DNA from: Limonium bicolor
Taxonomy: Eukaryota; Streptophyta; Magnoliopsida; Caryophyllales; Plumbaginaceae
Length of the DNA: 64,000 nt
Assembly: GCA_023374045.1 (NCBI GenBank)
Contig: CM041777.1
Location: forward strand, 111,007,588 to 111,071,587
Direction: 5' to 3'
The notes under the pieces are model-generated. The model saw only the letters and a list, made by a program, of their open reading frames with translations, was not told the DNA's origin and did no database searches. A program made the translations under genes and the position numbers. This document shows positions 23,580-36,350 of this stretch, piece after piece; within the stretch, counting starts at the first letter, position 1; every line of letters begins with the position of its first letter.

Positions 23580-25483
23580 CTAGCTACCAGAGTTTGCATC
23601 CTGCGTTTGATTGCAGTTACCTGAGCCACCACGCAATATCAGTGCTAATTGCTCCTGAACTATTCTCTGCACATTCTCCGTCATCTTCTCTTCGTAGTCC
23701 CGGCAGGCCTGATCAAATTTCTGAGTCATCTCTGCCTCTATATCAGATCTCATCTTCTCATACACGGCTTGATCAATGCCAGCTGTACGGTTCCTAGCAG
23801 AGCTTTTACAGGAGTCAGGATAATACAGTGAAGCGCAGTCACCCAATCCGTAGACTCTTTTTTTAGCCGATTTACCCTTTACTGCATCATAAAAAATCTT
23901 TGCATGATCAACTTGTGCATTCTCAGATGTGCCTTCTTCTGTGTTATTCTCTATAGCCTGAGTAGCAGTTTCGAGCAGTTGTTCATATGTCTCCTACATC
24001 AGTCATAACAAATAATTAGTTAGAACTTCTATTTATGAAATTTTAGATGCCAGTTAAAATAAAATACTTACGGAATAGTCTCTGGCTTTCTGACAAACAG
24101 GCACAATCTGACCACGCTCGTCCTTCGTGGAGTGAGTGTATACAAAAAGCTCATAGGGTGTAGGTTCCACCCCACCATTCTTTTGAGTCTGTATAGTATA
24201 AATTAAACAGTCAACAAACCAATGTCACGCAAAATGTTATAATTAAACACATAGACATGTTGGAGTCAAGTTAGACTCTTGGAAAATTTCGGCAGCATCT
24301 CCTCTGTTTTTTTAATCCACAACTCCCAAGTTTCTAATCCACAATTCCCTGCTTTCAAGTTTCCTAATAAACAATTTCAATCCACAATTTCAATCACAAT
24401 TCCACTCAAAGGTGGACAACACATTGTTCCACAACAAATATCCATAGAATGATTAACACTTACAACACTATTGAACTAATATTCATCTCAAATGACAAGT
24501 CTACCAAACATTAAGGAACTTACCAAATCAGCTTTGTGATCAAAAATAGAACGTGAGCCACACGCATGGTTAGACATGCCAGCCCCAGGTGCATGCTCTG
24601 ACCTGCGGTTCTTGGAGTTTGTCTCACTAATCATTTTGTACTTGGGAGTACGCCACATTTCCTCCCAACTTCGATAGATCTCAGGGCTCACAGTTCTTCT
24701 TGGTTTATTGTTTCGCTTCATTTTGTTGAGTGTATCCGAGTACCTTTTTGAAGCAAGTGTACAAAAGTTATTGTACACAATCGTCTCATCTTCTGGATCC
24801 CAACGAAATAGCTTCTGCAACATATTATTAAGACACATTAAAATACCAATTTCTATTTATTATTTACAAAAAAAAGAATAAACACCTACACAAATAAAGT
24901 ACCTTAAATTCATCAAAGTAATGACGTTTTTGAGCTTCAGTCAAAGTTTTCCAGCTATAACCCTCAGTAAACCACTTTGTCTCAAAGCAGTGTAAGAACG
25001 ATTGACCGACATCATGACAAGGTAGCAAATGTCTAATATTTTACAAGTGAACATAACAAGAATCATTATAATGCAACAAAATTAAAATTGTGCACATACT
25101 AAAACATTAAATATAATTAGAAATGCGTACTCTCCACTAACGGTGACATAAGTGCGGCGGTCTCCACATCCGCTACCACTAGCATCGTGTGAAGCATTGA
25201 GGGTGGTGTGATTTGTCGTAGCAGAGGCACTTCTTCCAGTAGGAGTCAAAGAAGTGCTAGTGTTATTAGTATCTTCCTCCAATGTTTGGGTCTCTGGGAC
25301 TTGAGTAGACTCTATGGGCGCTCTCATCAGTCTCTGAGTTGAACCCCCTTGTGAGGCTTGTGATGGGGACCTTCCGATTTCCTCGTCAAGAGGGTCATGA
25401 GGAGAAGAGTTACCCCCTGTAGCCGGCCCCCTGCCTTTATCTACCCTTGATCCTGCTCTCCAAAAACTCCTACCTCCAACCAT
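23580..25483 (-). CDS. tnpA-like: TnpA-like protein (Ptta/En/Spm transposase family)
   Basis: Minus-strand exons can be followed from an ATG at 25483 (MVGGRSFWRAGSR). The first exon is Ser/Thr/Pro-rich to about 25129. An exon at about 25040-24903 contains CFETKWFTEGYSW and KRHYFDEFK before a GT donor. An exon at about 24814-24530 holds FRWDPEDETIV and SRSIFDHKADLV. An exon at about 24190-24070 has PYELFVYTH, and the last at about 23995-23580 has KRVYGLGDCASLY and a Glu-rich coiled-coil-like end. This order matches the plant transposase Ptta/En/Spm family, whose members bind subterminal repeats. Exact exon edges are estimated. Confidence 0.8.
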
Positions 25484-25593
25484 GACTACAAAATTAAAAA
25501 AGAAAACACAAACAATTATTATATGCACAATGACACATAATCATTGGAATTTATCAATAAAATAAGGTAACAAACAATCATACATCAAAACAG

Positions 25594-28500
25594 TTACTCC
25601 AAATCATGAATTAAAGTATTTTCAACATTTATAGTGTCCACCAAGTCAATGGGCCCATCATCATCATCCACAGAATTCTGAATCCGATTGGCAGTTTCAA
25701 CATCATCTTGCAGTGGTTGTACATCGTCTTCGTATGTTGTTGACTCGGGCATGTCCAAGCCACTCCTTGGTTTTATCTTAGTGACAACCCACCAATCATT
25801 TCTGTCTCTTTTTTTTGAGGGATATGAGCAATAGTAGACCTGTTGCACTTGGTTCGCCAACACAAATGGTTCATACCTGTCAAACTTTCGTGTCTTGTTA
25901 ACATCAACCAATTTATATTTTGGATGTTTTTGAACTCCTCTTTTTTCTACTGGATCAAACCAATGACATTTGAACAAGACAACTTTCTTCACAGGCAAAG
26001 CAGGATACTCCATTTCAATTACTTCATCCAACACCCCATAATAATCATACTCCGACTCGGCGTAGTTTGACCCAGAAATGCAAACCCCACTATTAGTTGT
26101 TGGACGACCTTCGGAGTGCGATTTTGTATGAAATTTGTAACCATTCACAAAGTACCCCTTGTACGATGTGGCCACATTAAGTGGACCCTGTGCCAAGCTA
26201 CAAATAAATGGATTGAGGGTGGTATGATGAGTTCCATATGATGAGTTTACATAAGAGGGGAACCAATCGACAAACTCCTTATCCATACGTTCGTTGATGG
26301 TGTTATCACTAATTGTTGGGTCGGCCTGACGAAGTTGCTGTGCATACATTCTAGCACTGTAACAACAAAAGGGCATACTTGTGAGAACACGGTTGTTTAT
26401 GCTAATAAATGTGCACAAATTAATGTTACAAGTGCAACTTACTCGAAATATGGCTCTAGCTCAGGGCAATTCAGGAGAACATATGATTGTGCAGCAGCTA
26501 ATTCACGACTTGTCATCTCTCTTCTAGTCCCTTTCCCAATCGGTTTCCCACAGGTTTTGAAAATTGAAAGTCTTTGAGGGTTGTCATCAACATCATCAAC
26601 AATCACTTCATTGCGGCCAAGCTTGTAAGAGTATGTCGGTTCCCCATCAGCAAAGTAAAATTTGGAGAATTTGGTGATCTCTTGTAAAAGATATCCATTA
26701 GCAATCGAGCCCTCGACCTTGTTCTTGTTTCTAATGTGCCTTTTCAACTTCCCCAAGTACCTAAAAATTTGTACACATCCTTTTAGTTTTACAGGTAGTT
26801 AATACCATAATAATAGATATAGAAAAACCGATATAGTTAACTATATACCTCTCAAAGGGATACATCCACCTGTATTGAACTGGACCTCCTAAGCTTGCTT
26901 CGTGAGCTAGATGAATAGGAAGATGTTCCATAGAATCAAATAGACTGGGGGGGAATATTCGCTCCAACTTACATAGAATAAGTGCAATGTCTTCATTCAT
27001 TTGTTGAAGGTTAGAACCCACAAGTGATGTGGATGTCAAGTCTTTGAAGAAGATACATAGCTCAGTAATTGGTTGCCATACTTTCTCGTCAAGTAAATGT
27101 CGGAAAGCTATGGGCATCAACCTTTGCATAAAGACGTGACAATCGTGACTTTTCATTCCGAACATTTTCCTATTTGCCATATCCACACATCTCCCAATAT
27201 TAGATGCGTAACCATCTGGGAACTTCAAGTCTTTCACCCAATCACACAAGATTTTTATCGACTCTCTATCCAAAACATACTTAGCTTTTGGATAGGTGTT
27301 TGTACTTAAATCAAGTGCCAATTCTGGACGGTGACAATAGTCATTCAGCTCTTCTCGTGACTTGATGGTGTCTTTGGTTTTCCCTTTAACATTCAAAACT
27401 GTGTTGAATATGTTTTCAAAGACATTCTTCTCAATATGCATGACATCTAGGTTGTGTCTGATTAGCAAATCTTTCCAATACGATAAATCCCAAAATATAC
27501 TCCTTTTAGTCCAACCACAACCAAAAGTCTTAACAATCTGAGCATTCACTACATCCGAACCAACCTCAGTTACTTTCTTCAAACCTAAACGATCCAACTC
27601 TGACAATATCTCTTCACCACTTCTACTAGGTGGAGCTAGCTTGATCACCCTATGACCTTTTTTAAAAGATTTTTTGTCAGCACGGAACTTATGACCCAAT
27701 GGGAGAAACTTTCTAGCATTGTCAAACCATGACTGCTTCCTACTACAACGTAGAGTGAAAGCATCACTATCATCCATACATTGTGGACATGCCAACCTTC
27801 CTGCAGTACTCCACCCAGATAGCATTGCATATGCAGGGAAGTCATTAATTGTCCAAAGCAATGCTGCTCGCATCTGAAAGTTCTTCTTGCGTGACACATC
27901 GTAAGTAGGGACACCATTCCACAACTCCTTCAGTTCATCTATCAAGGGTTGCAAGAAGACATCAATTTTTCCTTTCGGGTTTTTTGGTCCAGGAACTAAC
28001 ACCGTAAGAAAGAAAAATTCATCCTTCATACACATCCCTGGGGGTAGATTGTATGGTGTGACTATGACCGGCCAACAAGAGTATTGTTTACCCGAAGCTG
28101 TGAAAGGTTGAAAGCCATCAGTACATAATCCAAGTCTGACATTTCTGGCCTCAGAAGAAAAATCAGGATATACACTATCAAAATGTTTCCACGCCTTAGA
28201 GTCAGATGGATGACACATTTTGTCTTCTTCCATCTTGTGTTCTGCGTGCCATCTCATCTCACTGGCGGTTGCAGGAGAAGCATAAAGCCTTTTAAGCCTA
28301 GGAATGAGAGGGAAGTAGTGCATCTTCTTGTACGGAACATTAGATTTCCTTCGCTTTGTCCCCTCACGTACCGGCTTATATCTTGGGTGGTTACAAAACT
28401 TGCATTTATCAAGCTCAATATCTTCACCCCAGTATATCATGCAAAGTTCTTCGCAACAATGTATTTCCTCAACCGGCAATCCCAACCCACGCACAATTTT

Positions 28501-29140
28501 CTTAGCCTCATAAAAGCTTTTAGGGATGTTGTTGTTTTCGGGAAAAAGGTCATGATATGTCTGACAAAATCGATCAATCAACCCTTGCTGTGCATTGAAG
28601 TCAGTTTTGATCTTCAACAACTCAATGGTAATTGATAACAAGGTATGGTTTCCATTGAACAACTTCTTTCTAGCAGATTCCATTAGCTCATAGAATTGCT
28701 TAGCTTCGGGGTTTGGTGTGTCATCTACTTCCTCATCAGTCTCTATCACAACATCCAGTTCATTTGACATCTCCTCTGGATTCACCCCAATAGCATCAAT
28801 AATCATTCTCTCATAAGTGTCAATGTCATCCAAACTAGTAGTTTCAACTGTAGGTGTGAAATCATCTGCACTTGCAAATATCTTCGCCATGAAACTTCCA
28901 GTGAAAGTATCCAAACATGAACCCTTTCTGAGCAAGATGGAGTTTAACAGTCTCCGGATCAAGATATTGTTTGTTCATGCACTTCTTCATTATGCAAGGG
29001 CACTTAATTTTGCCATTGACTATGCACTCTGGATGTTGAAGGGCAAAATCAACGAACCCTTCCATCTTTCTCAACCATTGTCGACTTACTTTACCATTCT
29101 CCACTCTTCCCTCATACATCCACTTTCTTTCAGTCTGCAT
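25594..29140 (-). CDS. tnpD-like: TnpD-like CACTA transposase
   Basis: The order of domains is that of plant CACTA transposases. An N-terminal transposase-associated domain (29140-28880, WMYEGR, GFVDFAL, CPCIMKKC) is followed by the Transposase_21/tnp2 core in a long frame to 26849 (RWHAEH, SDSKAWKHFD, GLCTDGFQPF, LLIRHNLDVMHIEKNV). A DUF4218 region (CKLERIFPPSLFDSMEHL, WMYPFER) follows. Two GT-AG introns, 26761-26848 (88 bp) and 26357-26442 (86 bp), keep the frame into a last exon with a DUF4216-like region (FKCHWFDP). The N-terminal domain and core are in different frames near 28860-28890, so there is either a frameshift mutation or an unrecognised intron. Confidence 0.9.
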
Positions 29141-31919
29141 ATCTAGACTAATTATAATAACCATATCAATATCAAACTGTAAAAGGCAACCACCATTCTC
29201 TCTCATCAACTAATCAAATTCAAATAGAAGTAAGTCAATATCAAATTATATAAGTTTACATAATGACGCCTTATACACCTACATTATCTCAAATTGTTAG
29301 TTGTTGTTTACGAGCTGATCGTGCAGCAGCTTGTTATTGCTAGCTGCTAGGTGGTGAGTTGGCAAGAATAAAAGTAAGTTAAGAGTCAGTGGCAAGATTT
29401 ATAAATATTAACAAAACTTGTTTGTCGTATTTGTAAGAACTCATCAAATAACTCAATAACTTATTTTTCAGCAGCTTGACTAGTTCAGCGGCAACTTATG
29501 CGCTGCCACAAAATTCGTTAATATGCCAAAGCTATCCCACTATTACAACCACATCTGGTACTATTTACTTATTACTCTGGGTAGGTGTGTATAATATTTG
29601 TTTCCACTACTATGGAGTAGTATATATTTTGTGTTTTTCATTGTGGTGGTGAATGACAAAAACAGCACTAACGACAAAAACCGAACATCAGTACTATATT
29701 CAGTAGGGCTTGAAGTAGTAGGGAAATTGGCACAAGGATGTGAAATAAGGAAATGTAGTTCAAAACCCTTCCCACATATTCACTAAAGATATAACCGAAA
29801 CATCATAACCCTGCCCAAGGTATAAGTTTATCTATATTTAAGTTAATCCTCCTGATTACAGAAGAGAAACAATAGTCAAATAGGAAGTGCAACTGTACTA
29901 AATAATCCCAGTCAAATTAAAAGAACTCGAGTCCCATAAACTTCCACGATTTAGAATTACAAAACAAGACTCCCAAACTATTTAACACCTTTTCCCTTTT
30001 CAGCCTCTATTCCTAAATGAAATTGGGTTCTAATCAGTTTGTGTTCAAGTATAATATACAATTGAATTTTCAAAGAATCTATTGCCTCTGTATAGTTTTA
30101 TAATTTATTTTGAGCAGACAGAGTTTTTTTAACTTGGTTTTGAACCCATATCGTAAGGATATATAGAGAATTGAGTAAGAAAGAATCAAACAGAAACATT
30201 TGAGTTGTGAACATTTTGCTTGTTGTATGCTAGTTAGGGTAGCAAAATTACCGTCAATATGTTCCTGATATCGCCAGTTAGAGTAGCAAAGTGAAAATTC
30301 CCTTCTTTTTCTTTGCAGTCAGGAGTGCAAAATTAACATGTACTGCAGTCACCCAATTCACTAGTTAGAATTACAAAATTAGCGTTAGTAAAATCAAGAA
30401 GGTATCACTAGTTAGGGTAGCAAGATTACCGTGAGAATGTTCCTGGTATCGCCAGTTAGGATAGCATAATTAGCACGCTTGAAAATTCTCCTGCAAAACA
30501 AAAGTAACAGTTGCCATAAATCACCCCAAACAAAAAGCGTAATCAGCAAAGAATGAATGATGGCATAGCAGGAAATGGGTAGAAAACCGCAAAGTTATTC
30601 TAACTGGTCATGTTGTGTTGTATGTATCTAAGTGACTCTGGGCTCAATTTATGTGGGGATGAAAACAGGAAATGGCCGAAATCAGATCAGATATTCAACT
30701 GGGTCATTCATTTGCTAGCATAATCTACAGAAAATCTAATGGATCGTTGCTGAATCTGAGGGGATGCACAACACACATTGATTTTCATCACCAATCGTGA
30801 TGTTTCTTTTCTTAATCTATCAATTAATCTCTGGAATTCTCATTCAGATGCGCATTCAATTCCATTTTTCCTTTATGAAATGGCGGGCAGCGTGGACTCA
30901 CTACCATATAGGGTCCGATTCCATTATTCCTATCATAAAGCATCAAAGCTAGTTAGAAAAAAATTTCAAATTGGTTTTAAGGACGGAACAGAATCATATA
31001 AATAAAAATATTAGTTTATTGCTAGCCTAAAAGTCAAGAAAATATTCTTGTAATGGAAAAGCGGGAAGCATGGTGTTATGAACAAGATGGGGAAAGTAGT
31101 ATTTAAACAACACATGGGTTAGATTATGCCTCTTTCTTTGTTTTACCACCACCACAATACTAATATTTACAACATTATTATTATACTTGAAGATTCCTGC
31201 TATAACCCATACTAGCTTCATTAATTTTCCCCTCTTGATATTCTATCTTTTCTGTTGGAGGACAAGACAGGCTGAGATGGCTAGTTGGCTGATTCATGTT
31301 CCACTTTTGATCTGTAACATGTTGCTATGCCTCTGTCTGTCCTTCCACTACTGCTGCTACTACTGGTAAAATTAACCGCTCTTAGTTTGTCTCCTTTACA
31401 TATCATCATTACAGTAATACGTACACCTCTAATATTTTGTTTGAATCTTTAGATGGACCATCATGAATAATTAAACCATAGTAGGATATAATATTATATC
31501 ATATCATCTGGTCCATACAATTACAAAGAACCTCTCTCATAGTAATACTAAATGTCACCATCTCTACCGACTACTATCTATCTAAATATAATACTCTTTT
31601 TGTTCTAATGTTCGTCGAAGAATCTTCTGATTCTAGGTTTGCTTCTTATCGCTATCAGATCTAATTCGAGAAATAATAATAAAATCTAATTCACATAAGT
31701 TCTAACTTCTTATTATAATCGATAAGATTCGAGGAGGGGAGGTGAAATGTAGCCAATTATCTATCTATTGAAGACTTGATTACTAGTCATATTGCCCCCA
31801 AAAGTCTAACTTAACATATAAAAACAAAAGCGTCAAGTCTCCAATACATTTTTCACTTCCCTTTTGCTGTGTGATTCAATAATAATAAAAAAAGTTATCA
31901 GAATTGACGTGAGTTCTTC

Positions 31920-32830
31920 ATCGCCATTCAAGGGTTGCAAAATTACAGTGGAATGCGTAAATTACCATGACTGTAGCGAACTTACCGTGAGTATGTTTCT
32001 TCTTTGCCAGTTAGGGGTTGCAAAATTCTAATGGATTGCAGAATTGCTGTGACTGCAGCAAATTACCGTGAGTGTTTCATCTTCGCCAGTCAGTGGTTGC
32101 AAAATTACCCTGTCAAAGCGAGAAGATCGAGTACTTAGTCAGTGAGTTTGATTTTGGTTGCGAGGGATACAATAAACTAATAAATTCTCTCATGGCAGAA
32201 GAAGACTACTACTCATCATCATCCGCCCACAGCTTCCCAGCTTGGACCTCCAAATCCGCATCAATGGCCGCCAAACCTTCTTTCTCAATCAGGTGTAAAA
32301 GGATTGCAGATTACCGTGACTGTAGCGAGCTTACCGTGAGTCTGTTTCCTCTTCGCCAGTTGGGGTTGCAAATTCCAATGGATGCAGAATTACCGTGACT
32401 GCAGCAAAATTACCGTGAGTGTTTCATCTTCGCCAGTCAGGGGTTGCAAAATTACAGAGGATTGCAGAATTACGTGACTGTAGTGAGTTAGGATTGACAC
32501 ATTACCGTGAGTGTAGTTTTCGATCTTCAGTCAGGACAGAGCAAGTATGTTCCTTCAATGGCTGGCGCAGAGAAACCGGTTGTTGTCCTCCAGTTAACAC
32601 TGCAAAATTACAGTTAGTGAAGATTGAGAACTTGAATCATATCAAGAAGTAACAACAACAAAGACTACCGTGAGTGAAGACAGATGTTCTTGTTCACCAG
32701 GTACCGCGAGTGAAGACAGTAATCACGCACAAATTCAGGAGTGAAGATGGTGAGCTATTACCGTGAGTGAAGATGAGTTCGCCAGCGAACCATTGCAAAA
32801 ATTACCGTAAGTGAAGATGGAAAGATAGAG
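31920..32830. repeat. Degenerate repeat array, TTACCGTGAGT / GGTTGCAAAATTA
   Basis: At least eight occurrences of TTACCGTGAGT and several of GCCAGTYAGGGGTTGCAAAA alternate at about 80-110-bp spacing, interrupted at about 32110-32300 by unrelated sequence. It lies internal to the right GAGACGG array of the CACTA. Confidence 0.75.
32110..32300 (+). other. Possible captured gene fragment
   Basis: Between repeat units lies a non-repetitive stretch with a plausible start (CTCATGGCAGAAG at about 32190) and a Ser-rich N-terminus (MAEEDYYSSSS, then FPAWTSKSASMAAK). I do not recognise it. CACTA elements often carry host exons, but chance remains possible. Confidence 0.25.
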
Positions 32831-32874
32831 TGGTGTAATGTTAGAGTTAGGGTTATAATTTAGCGACAAAATAG

Positions 32875-33202
32875 TCGTCTCCAAATAGAGTCGCATTTAA
32901 CATTCCGTCGCTATTTGAGAGGAAATTTAATTCCGTCTCCATTTGAGACAGTAATATTCCGTCTCTATTTTTTTCTAATATAGAGACAATATTTTCGTCT
33001 CTATTTCGTCTCTATATTCAGTGTAAAATATGAAAACAGCCCGCGTTCTGATTCCCGCATTAATCCGTCTCCATTCTAACTCATTCCGTCTCAATTATTT
33101 TAATCTTTATTTCGTCTCTAATCCGTCTCTATTCCGTCTCATACAGAGACGGAAAAATTTCCGTCTCAATTTCCGTCTCTAAATGGCTGTTTTTTAGTAG
33201 TG
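32875..33202. repeat. CACTA subterminal repeat array, right
   Basis: CCGTCTCTATT and GAGACGG motifs occur in both orientations, ending in the TIR. It matches the left array in motif but not in order. Confidence 0.85.
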
Positions 33203-34545
33203 TTTGAGATAAGAGTAAGGAGTTTATTCAAGCGTAACATAGGCTACAAGTGATTGATGGTAGATTATCTTTAATTTCTTCAGAGTACTGTTGATTGTTT
33301 GCGCAAGTTGATTAGAACTGCTACAACGTTACCCAGGTACGATTTCTCGTACTCAGCTTGATGTTTTGGACTTTATGGAATGTGTTGTACGATTTCTCGT
33401 ACTCCGATATTTTTAATGGTTGACTTGTGGAATGTTTTGGAAACGCTAACTGACTTTAAGAGGATTTTCTAAGAAAAAAATTGGTTGTGTGACTGACTCA
33501 GCTTGTGTGACTAACTGAGCCTTGGATGTGGAACTCACTTGGGTATTGGTTTCTTCTACTTGGTTGCCCGTTAGACATTGGCTGCTTAGGGTTTACGCTT
33601 CTGCACTCTGTAGGACTGAGTGTTTTGGTATTGCTCTGGGTAGTTGGTGATCTGGCGGGATTTTTGGAAAAGGGTCAATCTTGGAAATCTTTCTTTCGAC
33701 GTGCGCGCGTCTTTAATGGTAACAGTAGGGGGCTGTATATCCCTCGCCCATAGGGGCATTGATATTTGACAGTGAGGGGCTGTATATCCCCAGTCCTTAG
33801 TGGACGTGATAGACAGTGAGGGGCTGTATATCCCCTGTCCTTAGTGGACGTGATAAACAGTGAGGGGCTGTATATCCCCTGTCCTAAAAGGACGTGATTG
33901 GCGGTGGGGGCCATCTCTCCCAGTTGAATTATTCCACTCTCGAGTTCTTGTTCTTGGATCTACTTTATCATTCCTAGTCCTTTGTGGCTATCTGGGTTTT
34001 TCCACTCCTAACGGGAATTGGTTCTAACATCAACAATGGATGCTTGCTAACTATTGGTGTGACTACTTAAGTGGATGACTTGGTTTGGAAGTTCTTTATC
34101 TTTGTCTTGTTTTCCTTTCTCTTTAAACTTGATTGTTTTGAAGTGCTTTGTCTCTGTTTTACTTTTAAGAGTTTGTTTTCATGTTACTGTTTTTTTGAAG
34201 AGTTATGTTTTATAAATTGTTTTTGGAGAATTGTACCAGTTCCATTCCAGGGAACTGACTCACCCCTCTCGGGGTGGGCTGCTTGGTTTCATCTTGCAGG
34301 TACGAATTGATTTACAGGTGGCCACGAAGAGAATGAGCGTTTGGGATGGGACTAGGTTTTGTGGAGAGTTAATGTGTTAAATTTCTATTATGTTTGTGTT
34401 AAGTTTTTCTCGAGTTCAGACCGTAGCTTTTGTAGATTGTAAGTTGTAATTGGTGAGGTTTGGTGCCGGGTGTTTGGAACCCGATGGTCTGTAATCGCCT
34501 TAGAGTTTTATTTCCGCTGTATTTATGGTTAATAGGGGCGTTACA
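33203..34545 (+). repeat. Tekay-like LTR, right part
   Basis: This continues the LTR after the CACTA. At 33727-33912 it carries about four tandem units of 43-46 bp with GGGGCTGTATATCCCC and TTAGTGGACGTGAT. Its end GGGGCGTTACA abuts the primer site. Confidence 0.78.
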
Positions 34546-34550
34546 GAAAG

Positions 34551-34563
34551 TGGTATCAGAGCG
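34551..34563 (+). promoter_or_regulatory. Primer binding site of orphan Tekay-like element
   Basis: TGGTATCAGAGCG five bases after the LTR matches the initiator-Met tRNA primer sequence used by Tekay/Del elements. It is the same as in the outer element. Confidence 0.85.
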
Positions 34564-34749
34564 TAGTTACGCTCTGAACCCGAGAAAACAAGCAGAGTGA
34601 AATACCTAGATTATAGGTGCACTTAAAACTGGGGAACTGGGGGTTAGAATTGGGAAGGAGGACTCCAGTAAGGCACGACAACCCTTTTTGGAATGTGAAC
34701 GATTCCTTACACTTTCTTTTGTGAATGTCTGTTGAGTGTGATGTGTTGT

Positions 34750-35105
34750 TATACCGGTTTACCTATTGTTCCTTGCTTTATTGGTGAAATTGACTGCGGT
34801 AGTGGGTTATGTGATCTAGGTGCTAGTATAATATTATGCCTCTCTCAACTTTAATAAGCTTGGAATTGGTAAATGCCCCCACTCCCATTCAATTGCAATT
34901 AGCGGATAGATCTTTAGTTGTCCCTAAAGGAAGGTAGAGGACTTGGTAGTAACTATTGGTACATTTGTTTTCCTAGCTAATTTCATTATGATAGATATGG
35001 AAGAAGACCAGAGAGTGCCACTAATTTTGGGCAGACCTTTCATGAGAAATGCTAGAGCCCTTATAGATGTGGAGAAAGGCAAATAATTCTGCGACTCATG
35101 ATGAA
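34750..35105 (+). pseudogene. Athila protease remnant
   Basis: The frame begins after the orphan leader with PIVPCFIGEIDCG and LCDLGASI, the Athila form of the aspartic protease active site (D-L-G-A-S). ADRSLVVPKG follows and, after frameshifts, VPLILGRPF. The N-terminal side was lost with the gag C-terminus. Confidence 0.82.
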
Positions 35106-36350
35106 AAATTAGGAATTTGACATGTCTAAAGTAGTGAAGAGACCGTCACAGGCTGAGGCTGTTTTTGCTATAGATGTCATAGATTCAATTGTGCAGGATC
35201 ACTCTCTCTCTTGTTAAATCTGATGCCCTTGAATTAGCTTTGTTTGAGTCTTGTTTTGAACAGGAATTTCACCCAGATATGATTGAAATGGTGGCTGAGT
35301 TGAACAACAGATTTTCTGGCTATAGACCACGTTATCCGCCACCCGAACCATTGGAACGAGCTGCTCAGAAGCCGCTGCCTTTGGTTGAGAAGCCTCCCAC
35401 TGTGAAGATGAAACCTCTACCCTCTCATCTTAAATATGCTTATTTGACAGATCCGTGCGTTCTACCTGTTATTATTTCTTCTTCCTTGACAGGTGCGCAA
35501 GAGGAAAGTCTGATGAAGGTGCTCTGAAACCATAAACGGGCTATCGGGTGGACTATAGCCGACATCAAAGGGATCAGCCCTCATTTCTGCACCCACCGGA
35601 TATTCATGGAAGATGACTACAACCCATTGGTCCAACCTCAGAGGAGGTTAAATCCCAATATGATGGAGGTTGTAAAAAAGGAAGTTTCTAAACTGTTAGA
35701 TGCGGGGATTATCTATGCCATCTCCGACAGCAAATGGGTCAGCCCGTGCAAGTGGTCCCAAAGAAAGGAGGCGTTACCGTCGTCCCAACGAAAAAGGTGA
35801 GCTGGTGCTCATAGGACTACCAATGGTTGGAGAGTCTGTATCGACTACCGGAAACTGAACACCGCCACCAGAAAAGACCACTTCCCTCTCCCGTCATTGA
35901 TCAAATGCTCAAGAGGTTGGCGGGCAAGACTATTACTGCTTTTTGGATGGATATTCGGGTATCTCCAAATCCCCATAGCTCCTGAGGACCAGGAGGACGA
36001 CTTTTACATGCCCATATGGGACGTTTGCCTACACCCGGATGCCTTTCGGACTTTGCAACGCCCCGGCCACATTTCAGAGATGTATGATGGCGATCTTCTC
36101 CGACTTCCTCGAAAAAAGTATTGAAGTCTTTATGGACGACTTCTCCGTTTTCGGCACCTCCTTCGACACTTGCTTGGACAACCTCGACGCTATTGATCCG
36201 GTGTGAAGAAACAAATCTTGTGCTCAATTGGGAAAAATGCCATTTATGGTAAAAGAAGGAATTGTCTTGGGGCCAAGATCTCTTCAGAAGGTATTGAGGT
36301 AGACAAAGCTAAAATTGAAGTAATTGAAAAGTACCTCCTCCAACATCAGT
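35106..36350 (+). pseudogene. Athila reverse transcriptase remnant
   Basis: Pieces in several frames include a linker (SLVKSDALELALFESCF), LKYAYLTD, RAIGWTIADIKGISP, the RT fingers (VVKKEVSKLLDAGIIY), RVCIDYRKLN at about 35830, and the catalytic box as FMDDFSVFG at about 36130. At least five indels or stops occur, so no RT can be made. Confidence 0.88.

Larger units (their letters stand above)
29210..32870. other. CACTA noncoding 5' region with dispersed repeats
   Basis: No transposase exon is visible here. A motif family built on TTACCGTGAGTATGTTTC, TCGCCAGTTAGGG and GTTGCAAAATTA recurs at 30235-30475 and densely at 31920-32830. 30500-31900 shows no recognisable gene. This probably includes the TnpD promoter side. 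Confidence 0.6.
22682..33202 (-). mobile_element. CACTA (En/Spm) transposon, complete ends
   Basis: The ends are CACTACTAAAAAAAACGG (22682) and, on the complement, CACTACTAAAAAACAGCC (33202). The perfect 3-bp target duplication TTT lies at 22679-22681 and 33203-33205. At 10.5 kb it encodes TnpA-like and TnpD-like proteins on the minus strand. Subterminal regions are packed with GAGACGGAAT motifs in both orientations, the expected TnpA binding array. Intact ends and target duplication indicate a recent insertion. One apparent frameshift in the transposase makes autonomy doubtful. Confidence 0.96.
18457..34745 (+). mobile_element. Orphan Tekay-like LTR plus leader, split by a CACTA
   Basis: The LTR starts TGAAATACCCC at 18457 and ends GGGGCGTTACA at 34545. 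Subtracting the CACTA gives about 5.57 kb, close to the outer Tekay LTR. In sense orientation both families begin TGAAAYACCCCT, end GGTTAAT-GGGG-GTTACA, and are followed by GAAAGTGGTATCAGAGCGTAG (described as PBS at 34551). Leader-like sequence with GTAAGGCACGAC continues to about 34745, where Athila protease resumes. No gag-pol and no second LTR are present. The expected duplication of CCACA (18452-18456) is not found on the right, so the rest was probably deleted. Confidence 0.8.

Noticed and set aside
24488..24838. Single-exon protein for the 116-codon frame
   Set aside because: It is one exon of the TnpA-like gene, bounded by splice signals.
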